Shown here in pieces: positions 24,040 through 30,951 of a DNA stretch of 31,613 bases. Every line of letters begins with the position of its first letter. Position 1 is the first letter of the stretch. A model generated the notes under the pieces. The model ran no database searches, was not told where the DNA came from, and saw only the letters and a list, made by a program, of their open reading frames with translations. Location: IMG/VR virus record IMGVR_UViG_3300008259_002412, positions 1 to 31,613 of that record; one strand, given 5' to 3'. Origin of the DNA: a virus. Made by a program: the position numbers and the translations under genes.

Positions 24040-25540
24040 AGTTATTGATTAGTTTTAGTTTGTCGGCATCGTGCATGTTTGTTTCACCGTATAGCTTACC
24101 CATCAATGCACCGCGAATCGTTTCACGACCATATTGTTCTTCAGATCCAGCACTACACCAGACAAATAATCTGTTCATTGTTTCACTTGATTGTTGCCTG
24201 TCTATAACTTGACTAGATAATTTGACGCATTCACGGAACGCAGTACGCCATGCACCAAACTCATCCGTATTGAACTTGTGTATGTTGCTTATAATGTTTA
24301 TTGGTTCATACAATGTGCTAATGCTGGTAGTCATATCTACTTTGTTAGTGCTCATGCGCATAGTAGCAAGTCGAGGAAGCAGTTTAATTCCACCGTGACC
24401 GTATACTAGTTTGTTGACAGGGTTTAATGAACGAAAGACTCTGACAGTAGGTTGTTCGTAGAATTTTACATCATTGTATACAAAGTTAAAATCATCGTGT
24501 ATGATTGCATCACCGTCTACTACCCAAAAGTAATCAGTCTGACACATCTTGGCAGCACGTATATGTGCATTGTGTATACCCTGAACCCCGCTCAGTAATT
24601 TAGCACGTGGGAAACGTTCTTTAACTTTATTGAAATTTTCTTCTGCACCTAGCTCATTGTTATGAATAAACACAATGTCATACTCCGGGGTATAGTTTAC
24701 GGGGCTACGTGTTGGGTTGGTAATACGGGTTCTGTACTCACTACTAGACCAGCCAGTTATGGCTAACCCTATGTTATCATCATTGGTCTTTTCTTTAATT
24801 AATATACCTAATACATTTACTTCTTCTAGTAGTGTTCCGGGCATTACACTTATCATGTGGTCAAACAATTTATCAAGGAATGTAAAATTCTTAATGTTAT
24901 TAGATCCGTCCCAGTTATTCACTTTGAGCATGAAGTAAGCAAGTCTTGCTCCATAGATAGAGTATAATCCGTTTTCTATGTCTTCACCAATATGCATCCA
25001 TCGCCATACTCTGTCATAGTTACGCCAGTCTATGTTGTCATCACGTGTGAGTTTTATTACTTCACGAAAACCTGCACGCCATGCTTGTAGTGGACTACTA
25101 TTGATATGTAAGTCACTACCTATGTTGTTTAGTTCTATGTACTTGTTTAACACAAAGTCAATACTATCGTCATCGCCGTTTTCGTGTGTGCGCATTTCTA
25201 TGATATGTTTAACTGGCCAGCACTTGATACCACCATTCCCATAACTAGTGCCATTGACAATGTTGTATCCTGCATAGCTTATAACATCCTCATCTGTGTA
25301 TTCAATGTCAATGTCGGTTGTATAGAAGTCATCTCTTACCCAATTGTCGCCGTCTACAATAACCACTCTGTCGGTTGTTGCTAGTTTGGCACATTCTTTA
25401 TGTGCAGTATCACTACCCTCTACCCCATGCACTCTTAATGCATTTGGGTTAAGGGTTAGTAGATGTTTGTAGTTTTCCTCACAGTTTGGTTCGTCATAAC
25501 TTAGAAACACTGTGGTATAGTCTGAAGGATTAAATCGCAT
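23999..25540 (-). CDS. Internally duplicated glycosyltransferase-like protein
   Basis: The 513-residue protein is made of two homologous halves. Residues 11-65 (VFLSYDEPNCEENY to VVIVDGD) recur at about 288-345 (VFIHNNELGAEENF to FWVVDGD), and each is followed by YGNGGIKCWP or YGHGGIKLLP and by AWRAGFREVIKL or AWRTAFRECVKL. The DGD at a strand end, after a helix with NxAH/DTAH, is the DxD-type metal and nucleotide-sugar site of GT-A glycosyltransferases. Both halves keep DGD, so both could be active. Predicted cytoplasmic. First gene of the operon with the radical SAM and SGNH genes. A late-type box ends 5 nt before its ATG. Confidence 0.75.
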   Translation of the reverse strand: MRFNPSDYTTVFLSYDEPNCEENYKHLLTLNPNALRVHGVEGSDTAHKECAKLATTDRVVIVDGDNWVRDDFYTTDIDIEYTDEDVISYAGYNIVNGTSYGNGGIKCWPVKHIIEMRTHENGDDDSIDFVLNKYIELNNIGSDLHINSSPLQAWRAGFREVIKLTRDDNIDWRNYDRVWRWMHIGEDIENGLYSIYGARLAYFMLKVNNWDGSNNIKNFTFLDKLFDHMISVMPGTLLEEVNVLGILIKEKTNDDNIGLAITGWSSSEYRTRITNPTRSPVNYTPEYDIVFIHNNELGAEENFNKVKERFPRAKLLSGVQGIHNAHIRAAKMCQTDYFWVVDGDAIIHDDFNFVYNDVKFYEQPTVRVFRSLNPVNKLVYGHGGIKLLPRLATMRMSTNKVDMTTSISTLYEPINIISNIHKFNTDEFGAWRTAFRECVKLSSQVIDRQQSSETMNRLFVWCSAGSEEQYGRETIRGALMGKLYGETNMHDADKLKLINNYEWLHDEYTKQLQ

Positions 25541-25545
25541 GACTG

Positions 25546-25553
25546 TATTTATA
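25546..25553 (-). promoter_or_regulatory. Late-type promoter box TATAAATA
   Basis: An exact consensus on the minus strand, 5 nt (CAGTC) before the ATG at 25540. No Shine-Dalgarno between. Confidence 0.75.
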
Positions 25554-25554
25554 A

Positions 25555-25562
25555 TGTAAATA
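25555..25562 (+). promoter_or_regulatory. Late-type promoter box TGTAAATA
   Basis: Seven of eight match, 4 nt (CGTC) before the ATG at 25567. Only 1 nt separates it from the opposite-strand box, so the two promoters cannot easily be occupied together. Confidence 0.55.
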
Positions 25563-25566
25563 CGTC

Positions 25567-26925
25567 ATGCTTAAGATTATTAGTTCTCCGCCATTTGACG
25601 ATTACAGTAAAAAACTGTTCTTTCAAGTGTTCGGTCAAAAGAAAAATTTGGGTTTAGATAGTGCTAGTTTCGTATATCTATGGACAGGACCGTTAACTAA
25701 TAGCAATACCTATTCATACGGCAACGCTATGTTGTCCAACAAAAACCCTACATCATTGCCCAAGTTTATTGATTTTATATTCTCTCATTCACCGATGCTA
25801 GCCGGTAAAAAAAGATTTTTTAACTCACGTGATGAAATGTTTTCTTTATATCTTGAATATGTTGGGGTAGATGTTTCACGTGAAATATTTGACCAGTACT
25901 ATTCTACCTATGTAGAAAGCATCATGGACCGTAGTACAATGGAAGATATGATTCAAGAGGCGTGCGTCAATGACATTGTAGTATTATTTGTAAAAGATCA
26001 CTTTAGGATAGATTTTAAGAATTCTTGGATCGATCCTATACCCGAACTAGTTACTTACTTTAGAAATTTGTGTGATTACTTTCCCGATAAAAAATTTATC
26101 ATTGTCACTAGCTTGGAAAACTTAGATAAAGAACTAACGTCTAGTAATTGTAAAATAGTGAATATGGGCGGTGATATAACTAATCAGATATCAAATTATA
26201 TGAATTTTACTCCTTTGATAGAGAAATCTGCAACTAAGAATTTTATATCACTGAACCGAGGAGACAGACCTCATAGGGTGTATCTAGTTTCAAATTTATA
26301 CGCTAAAAATTTACATAATTATGGGCAGATCAGTTTATTAACCCCGCAAAACCCTGATGAAAAACTCAATGAAACAATTACGTATGACTATGAAAATGAC
26401 CAAAATTATGAATTAGCAAACGTTGGTTTCAGTAAGTATTTGACTGAACATAATCATCAGACTGACGATAGCTATCATATTTACCCTCAGCGTGGTAATG
26501 ACAATTTACGAAATTTTCAAGATTCTTTACAGAGTAAGTATCTTAATAGTTATGTGGAATTTGTCTCGGAAACCAGTTACAATGAAAAGAGCTTCAACAT
26601 AACGGAAAAAACATTACATTTTATATATGGGTGCAATTATCCTATAATGATTTCCAGCCCCGGGGTAGTCAAATTTCTGCGAGAAATGGGGATAGATATG
26701 TTTGACGATATAATTGACCATTCATATGATGATATAAAAGATCCATGCGAACGCATTGTCCAAGCTATAAACAAAAATATAGAAATTTTAACTATGGATC
26801 TGGATACTCTACGGAAACAGTGGGAAAGTGATAAATACAGAATGGAGCAAAATATTAATTTTGTCCAGACCAAATTAGCTAAATTCTACCAGGATAGATT
26901 TTGGCAACAGATTAAAGGATTATAA
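25567..26925 (+). CDS. Fucosyltransferase-like (GT-B) protein
   Basis: In the 452-residue protein the C-terminal 250 residues carry KNFISLNRGDRPHRVYLVSN, EFVSETSYNEKSFNITEKTL, GCNYPIMISSPGVVKFLREMG and FDDIIDHSYDDIKDPCER. This is the pattern of phage and bacterial glycosyltransferases related to GT10 fucosyltransferases (ITEKTxxxxxxGxxPxI...G). The N-terminal half (YLWTGPLTNSNTYS, FIFSHSPMLAGKKRFF) is unassigned. No signal peptide. It starts 4 nt after a late-type box and is followed 1 nt after its stop by the sulfotransferase-like gene. A glycan or glycosylated virion protein is the likely target class; the sugar is unknown. Confidence 0.7.
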   Translation: MLKIISSPPFDDYSKKLFFQVFGQKKNLGLDSASFVYLWTGPLTNSNTYSYGNAMLSNKNPTSLPKFIDFIFSHSPMLAGKKRFFNSRDEMFSLYLEYVGVDVSREIFDQYYSTYVESIMDRSTMEDMIQEACVNDIVVLFVKDHFRIDFKNSWIDPIPELVTYFRNLCDYFPDKKFIIVTSLENLDKELTSSNCKIVNMGGDITNQISNYMNFTPLIEKSATKNFISLNRGDRPHRVYLVSNLYAKNLHNYGQISLLTPQNPDEKLNETITYDYENDQNYELANVGFSKYLTEHNHQTDDSYHIYPQRGNDNLRNFQDSLQSKYLNSYVEFVSETSYNEKSFNITEKTLHFIYGCNYPIMISSPGVVKFLREMGIDMFDDIIDHSYDDIKDPCERIVQAINKNIEILTMDLDTLRKQWESDKYRMEQNINFVQTKLAKFYQDRFWQQIKGL

Positions 26926-26926
26926 C

Positions 26927-27529
26927 ATGGTACATTACACACTACTGCAAGACGCAATTCCTTCAGTATTCAACATTGATTTTCTACAAGCATGTAGTGA
27001 AAAATTAGAGTATTTTATAGATTCAAAAACTCTATTGGGAGGAGAAGATGTTCACTCTATTAAGGAAGTAGATGAAATATTTGATTTATCAAACTCACAA
27101 GAGTTCAAAACCATTGCAATCAAAATTAATCCATTCAAGCGAGTAGTACTACACTATTTTGCATATAATAACTATCCTGCGGAAGAATACTCTGACTCTG
27201 AATATTACACTCAATTTACTGATACTGATGATTTTGATAAGTTTGTTGAATATTATTTTTCACCAGATAACCTCGAAGGACCGTTGTTAAATTCAAGTGA
27301 CTATTACTTTACCGACACCCTGTCTGTTACGTGTTTGTTAGAATTTGATACTTTTGCTACTGACATAAAACAGATTCCTGAATTCAGTACTGTAGAAAAT
27401 ACTGATTACTTTCACGTGGCTCAAGCCTTATCCGCTGATTACCGTAGCTACTACACTACGCAAGCTACAATTGATAAGGTCACTCAAGTGTATGCAAAAG
27501 ACCTTGCTAAGTACGGATATACATTCTAA
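26927..27529 (+). CDS. Sulfotransferase-like protein without visible PAPS loop
   Basis: In the 200-residue protein FKTIAIKINPFKRVVLHYFAYN resembles the 3'-phosphate-binding strand and helix (RNPxxRxxSxY) of sulfotransferases, and the end TQATIDKVTQVYAKDLAKYGYTF matches their C-terminal helix (xxxIxxVYxxDxxxFGY). CLLEFDTFATDIKQIPEF also fits. The N-terminal PAPS loop (PKTGGTS or GTxG) is not seen, so activity is doubtful unless it has diverged. AAAGGA precedes ATG 26927. Co-transcribed with the fucosyltransferase-like gene. It overlaps the convergent radical SAM gene by 4 nt. Low certainty on function. Confidence 0.5.
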   Translation: MVHYTLLQDAIPSVFNIDFLQACSEKLEYFIDSKTLLGGEDVHSIKEVDEIFDLSNSQEFKTIAIKINPFKRVVLHYFAYNNYPAEEYSDSEYYTQFTDTDDFDKFVEYYFSPDNLEGPLLNSSDYYFTDTLSVTCLLEFDTFATDIKQIPEFSTVENTDYFHVAQALSADYRSYYTTQATIDKVTQVYAKDLAKYGYTF

Positions 27530-28698
27530 TAGCAATCAACTACGTCGGGAAAAGTCTTACGCCAGTTTAATCGGCGAATCTTATCCATCTGTTCAATATA
27601 ATTGAACATGGGAGACGCATCATCATAAACCTCCATGTTACTAAACATTTTGCTTATGTCATGATCGTCTCCATACTTACGAAATACCTTTTCTCTTAAT
27701 TTGTGATTAGCAAATCTCAAATCCATTGTGCCTAAACATGCATTGGGTCTTACTATAGAACGGTTGATTCTAAATTTACTAAGCGGGATGTTGTCTTTCA
27801 GCCAGTCCTCTAAATCTTTGACATATAATACATTCAATGGACTAATCGTACAATTTACATGTAGTTGGGCAGTAGTTTCATTCATTAGTCGTTTAATGAT
27901 AGGATCACATCTATGCCATTTAAGTGGCCAGCGTAGATAGTTAAACCTTTCACCCACACCATCCAAACTTGCACCGTATACAATGAACTTATAGTCTTCC
28001 CATAGTTTAAGTACTTCATCGCTAGGGTAGATGCTTCCGTTTGATTGATACCGTATACTAACTTTACTTAGATCCGGATGAACTTCTTTTAAGTGTCTGA
28101 GCATTTTAACGTGAGATTTAGTATAAAAGGGTTCCCCTCCCATAATAAAAATAGTCTCTAGTTTGTCTAGTGGGACCGTACTTATAAGTTTACGAAACAA
28201 TACATCACTGGTATCAGTATCATCTTCAGTAAGTTTTATTTTGTAAAGACCTTCTGCTATTTTTCTTTCAAAAGAATTGTTTATATTAATTACTTTATTG
28301 GTTATACCATGTAAGTTTATGTTATGTTTCTTTTCAAACTTAGCCCATGTACTACTACAATAACTGCCACAGCTAAGACACGCGGCATTGCATTTAGTAT
28401 CAAAGCTAATCTCTAGATTGACGCAATCACCAGTCACTGAATCAGCGGATATGATATTATTTGCATTCAATCTGGGTTTTAGTATGTCTACGCTTGATTC
28501 CTCCATTGTCTTACATGAACTGCATTCAGGTAACCAACCAGTCGCATTATGTGCGTATTCCATTTCTTTCTTCAATTCTACTGTGTTCGACAGGTCAGTC
28601 TTCTTAGAATAGAAACAACACGGACTCCAAAGAAGTCTATCACCTTGAACGTTTATCTTGTATCCGTTACTAAGTTGTCTACAAAATGCATTAGCCAT
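27526..28698 (-). CDS. Radical SAM protein with N-terminal cysteine domain
   Basis: The 390-residue protein has N-terminal C6, CC at 27-28 and CSSC at 59-62 (auxiliary twitch-type domain), then ISFDTKCNAACLSC (C103, C107, C110), FIMGGEPFYTKSH and SIRYQSNGS. YLRWPLKWHRCDPIIKRL and the C-terminal WRKTFPDV are shared almost word for word with the 28698 protein (YLRWPLQWSQ, WRKVFPEI), so the two are tandem paralogues. ATG 28698 shares one base with the upstream stop (TAATG). Second of a two-gene operon from 29810. Confidence 0.88.
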   Translation of the reverse strand: MANAFCRQLSNGYKINVQGDRLLWSPCCFYSKKTDLSNTVELKKEMEYAHNATGWLPECSSCKTMEESSVDILKPRLNANNIISADSVTGDCVNLEISFDTKCNAACLSCGSYCSSTWAKFEKKHNINLHGITNKVININNSFERKIAEGLYKIKLTEDDTDTSDVLFRKLISTVPLDKLETIFIMGGEPFYTKSHVKMLRHLKEVHPDLSKVSIRYQSNGSIYPSDEVLKLWEDYKFIVYGASLDGVGERFNYLRWPLKWHRCDPIIKRLMNETTAQLHVNCTISPLNVLYVKDLEDWLKDNIPLSKFRINRSIVRPNACLGTMDLRFANHKLREKVFRKYGDDHDISKMFSNMEVYDDASPMFNYIEQMDKIRRLNWRKTFPDVVDCY

Positions 28699-29810
28699 TA
28701 TTTAAAATATCTCTCTATCTCTGGAAAAACTTTACGCCATTCTAATTTTCTATGTTTGTCATGATATTCAACATGTTTCATAAACTCATTATATGCTATT
28801 GTAGTATAATTGGGTATGCATTTGTCAACGGTGTGGTCATTTTTATTTGAGCCATAGTCCTTATATTTTTTTCTAACTATCATAGCTAATACAGGTGGCA
28901 ATGCTGCCAAGCTCATAACTCCATTAGCCATAAAAGGTTGTCTAAAAATATTCTTTGGATCGTACTTGGTATTTTTAAAGAATTCATGCGCCCATGCATC
29001 GTACCTATCATGATAGAAAATATTAAATGGTGTTAATGTATAACTACCGGTTATACCAAGATTGGATAAGTTCAACTCAACGATGTATTGTAAATTTTTC
29101 TCAACTTGTGACCATTGCAATGGCCAGCGTAGATAATTAAAGTGTTCACCTATCGCATCAAGGCTAAAGTGTAGGTTAAGATGAGCTAACTCAGACCATA
29201 ATGCTAGCTGTTCTACAGTAGGCTTTGCACTACCATTAGTAATGTATGTTACGCGGACATTCTTCAAATCTTGTACTTTTTTAACTTCTTGTAGTATTCT
29301 AAAATGAGTATCTGTTCTAAGAGGTTCACCGCCTAAAAAAGTAATATGTCTAACCTTGTCAAATTTAACTGTTTCATATATTTGCTTCAACCAAATTTCA
29401 ACATTGTCTTCATTGTTTTTGATAGAGAACGTTTTTTTGTTAATAGTTTGAGTGGTATATTGATCCCACGTAGTACTATTCCAATCCCCACATATAAGAC
29501 AAGCACCGTTGCAATCTCTATCAATTTGAAATTCTAAACTAATACCTTCCCCTTTTATCCACTCTATGGGTATAAGTCTGGGCTTGTTTGCATCATATCT
29601 AGGACTATGCATACCTTTATCTTCCCTGACCTTGCAAAAATTACATTCAGGAACCCAATCTTTGATTTCATATAATTCTTGCTTATATTTTTCAACAGCT
29701 TCTGGACCCTCCGATAAGTCCTGTGTTTTAGTATACCAGCAACATGGTTGAAGTACTCCGTATACAAATCGGTATTGGTTAGTAAGAAAATTACAAAAAT
29801 TCTGAGTCAT
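28698..29810 (-). CDS. Radical SAM protein with N-terminal cysteine domain
   Basis: The 370-residue protein has N-terminal C6, CC at 23-24 and CNFC at 56-59, then FQIDRDCNGACLIC (C100, C104, C107) and HITFLGGEPLRTD. It is the tandem paralogue of the 27526 product; shared landmarks are PCCxYxKTxDLS, PECxxCKxxE, the DCNxACLxCG core, GASLDG/HFSLDA and the WRKxFP end. A late-type box ends 4 nt before the ATG. A pair of near-identical architectures in one operon suggests a heterodimer or two sequential modifications. Confidence 0.88.
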   Translation of the reverse strand: MTQNFCNFLTNQYRFVYGVLQPCCWYTKTQDLSEGPEAVEKYKQELYEIKDWVPECNFCKVREDKGMHSPRYDANKPRLIPIEWIKGEGISLEFQIDRDCNGACLICGDWNSTTWDQYTTQTINKKTFSIKNNEDNVEIWLKQIYETVKFDKVRHITFLGGEPLRTDTHFRILQEVKKVQDLKNVRVTYITNGSAKPTVEQLALWSELAHLNLHFSLDAIGEHFNYLRWPLQWSQVEKNLQYIVELNLSNLGITGSYTLTPFNIFYHDRYDAWAHEFFKNTKYDPKNIFRQPFMANGVMSLAALPPVLAMIVRKKYKDYGSNKNDHTVDKCIPNYTTIAYNEFMKHVEYHDKHRKLEWRKVFPEIERYFK

Positions 29811-29814
29811 GCAT

Positions 29815-29822
29815 TATTTATA
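29815..29822 (-). promoter_or_regulatory. Late-type promoter box TATAAATA
   Basis: An exact consensus on the minus strand, followed by ATGC and then ATG 29810, a gap of 4 nt. No Shine-Dalgarno. Confidence 0.75.
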
Positions 29823-29838
29823 AGCTATTGGGTAACTC

Positions 29839-29846
29839 TATAAATA
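29839..29846 (+). promoter_or_regulatory. Late-type promoter box TATAAATA
   Basis: An exact consensus, 1 nt before ATG 29848 and 4 nt before ATG 29851. By comparison with the other nodes 29851 is the likelier start. Confidence 0.75.
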
Positions 29847-29847
29847 T

Positions 29848-30441
29848 ATGATGCTTAATGAACCTAGTCTAGCTATACTTATTGATTGTTGGCTCCTCCC
29901 GTATCAGTCTGATCTAGCATCAAATATTATCAATTACATAGATAGTAACCCGTTTATAAACACAGTCGCACTAGCATCATACAACTGCAAGACTGAGTTT
30001 ACTCGCAGTAAGACTTTGTGGTACACTAATTACAGAACAATGTTTAATGCTGACCCTGCTCCTAAAAAAATCAAAGATTTAAGTTACGCACATTTAATGA
30101 ACTTAGTCAAAGACAACGCATACGCTGTAGAGCAAACTGACCCATTAATACTTACGTACTGTAACACTAAAAAATTTCAAATAGCAATGCATAGGGCATG
30201 GCAACTTGAATATTATTTTTCTCTTAATCCGGGGATAAAGAATGTGTACGTGTTCGGCGCGGCATGGGAAATATGTGTCAAGATTCGAGATTTGGGTTAT
30301 GTAGCACTTACTGAAATTCAGGGCATCAATATACTTACTCGCTCTAATTGTGTAGAGACTAGTCCTGGCAAGCATCCAAAATTAGACCTTGAACCCGACT
30401 GGGTCAAGGTTGATAAAGATGTTTATAAATATATTGGGTAA
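29848..30441 (+). CDS. Isochorismatase-like (cysteine hydrolase fold) phage protein
   Basis: The 197-residue protein begins with LAILIDCWLLPYQSDLASNI, a hydrophobic strand ending in Asp as at the start of isochorismatase-fold proteins. Strand INTVALASYNC and late strand NVYVFGAAWEICVKIRDLGY would place C147 in EICVKI where the family has its nucleophile. The basic residue of the triad is not clear. Phages carry many diverged members of this fold without known activity. Start either ATG 29848 or, more likely, 29851, beside a late-type box. Single-gene unit diverging from the tandem radical SAM pair. Function uncertain. Confidence 0.6.
   Translation: MMLNEPSLAILIDCWLLPYQSDLASNIINYIDSNPFINTVALASYNCKTEFTRSKTLWYTNYRTMFNADPAPKKIKDLSYAHLMNLVKDNAYAVEQTDPLILTYCNTKKFQIAMHRAWQLEYYFSLNPGIKNVYVFGAAWEICVKIRDLGYVALTEIQGINILTRSNCVETSPGKHPKLDLEPDWVKVDKDVYKYIG
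30424..30431 (+). promoter_or_regulatory. TATAAATA inside the 3' end of a gene
   Basis: An exact late-type box lies within the last codons of the isochorismatase-like gene. It could add late transcription of the short unit and tRNA region downstream, but may be coincidental in AT-rich coding sequence. Confidence 0.35.
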
Positions 30442-30449
30442 ACAAAAGG

Positions 30450-30478
30450 TTGACACTTAATCAATTCTCTGTTATACT
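30450..30478 (+). promoter_or_regulatory. Consensus sigma70-type promoter of a short transcription unit
   Basis: TTGACA (30450-30455), a 17-nt spacer and TATACT (30473-30478), the same hexamers and spacing as at 2609-2637. Initiation is expected near 30485. Confidence 0.8.
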
Positions 30479-30555
30479 TCATGCACGAATTAAGAAAAGG
30501 TGTAATTAACATATGTTATTTGCACTAATTTACAACCAGGACTAAATAACTTACT

Positions 30556-30693
30556 ATGATGAATAAAACTTGTAACACGCTGAAACATTTGGGATTATGG
30601 CACTCAATAGCCATGGTATCCTTTACGCCAGTGTATCCAACAAGTATTCGCGGCCTAAATAATAACCAAGAGAGAAGCCCCGGGACTAGGTAA
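30556..30693 (+). CDS. Possible 45-residue small protein
   Basis: ATG at 30556 (or 30559) opens a frame beginning MMNKTCNTLKHLGLWHSI and ending NNNQERSPGTR. It is basic with a moderately hydrophobic middle (IAMVSFTPVYP) and has no recognisable motif. No good Shine-Dalgarno stands at proper distance; CCAGGA is 14 nt or more upstream. Its only support is that it nearly fills a unit with a strong promoter and terminator. Confidence 0.35.
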   Translation: MMNKTCNTLKHLGLWHSIAMVSFTPVYPTSIRGLNNNQERSPGTR

Positions 30694-30721
30694 CAAGTTA
30701 ACATCATAACTAAAATTATCT

Positions 30722-30756
30722 AACCCCTGGGAAACTAAAAAGTCTCAGGGGTTTTT
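30722..30756 (+). terminator. Intrinsic terminator
   Basis: AACCCCTGGGA (30722-30732) pairs with TCTCAGGGGTT (30743-30753) over 11 bp with one G-T wobble, loop of 10 nt, followed by TTT; the T run is TTTTT at 30752-30756. Confidence 0.88.
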
Positions 30757-30773
30757 GCTTTTACAGAAAGAAT

Positions 30774-30802
30774 TTGACAACAAATGGACAAAAAGATACA
30801 AT
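30774..30802 (+). promoter_or_regulatory. Sigma70-type promoter, probably for the tRNA region
   Basis: TTGACA (30774-30779), 17-nt spacer and TACAAT (30797-30802). It spans the start codon of the 55-codon ORF, so it more likely drives the RNA genes downstream than that ORF. Confidence 0.55.
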
Positions 30803-30951
30803 ACAAAACTTTTGAAACAAAACGTGATTGGTATTCCACTCACACATTGACAAAAGAACAATACGCACAGTTGATACAGAATAAGATCGACCGTGTAAAG
30901 TCTTATCATGAGGCTACCAAGAAAGCTAACAAGCTAGCTGGTATCACTTGA
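30784..30951 (+). CDS. Possible 55-residue basic protein
   Basis: Starting at ATG 30784 (stop in frame just upstream at 30775), the frame reads MDKKIQYKTFETKRDWY and ends KKANKLAGIT. It is Lys/Thr/Gln-rich, soluble and likely helical in the second half (EQYAQLIQNKIDRVKSYHE), looking like real protein. Against it: no clear Shine-Dalgarno, a terminator 28 nt upstream and a promoter whose initiation point (near 30808) lies after the ATG. It would need read-through of the terminator. Function unknown. Confidence 0.45.
   Translation: MDKKIQYKTFETKRDWYSTHTLTKEQYAQLIQNKIDRVKSYHEATKKANKLAGIT

Larger units (their letters stand above)
30485..30756 (+). ncRNA. Short transcript between strong promoter and terminator (small RNA or small-protein mRNA)
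   Basis: About 270 nt separate the predicted initiation near 30485 from the end of the intrinsic terminator. The unit holds only very short ORFs: a 10-codon one at 30513-30545 with AAAAGG upstream, and a 45-codon one at 30556-30693. It may be a regulatory RNA, a leader-peptide unit or a small-protein mRNA; the sequence does not decide. Confidence 0.45.

Noticed and set aside
4217-30441. Island as a bacterial O-antigen or secondary-metabolite cluster
   Set aside because: Phage-type late boxes, alternating tight operons, a fibre-type gene and phage genes on both sides argue for a phage chromosome; no nucleotide-sugar synthesis, transport or PKS/NRPS genes are present.
30525-30707. 60-codon minus-strand frame over the short transcription unit
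   Set aside because: The promoter and terminator both point to plus-strand transcription; no ribosome site or motif.
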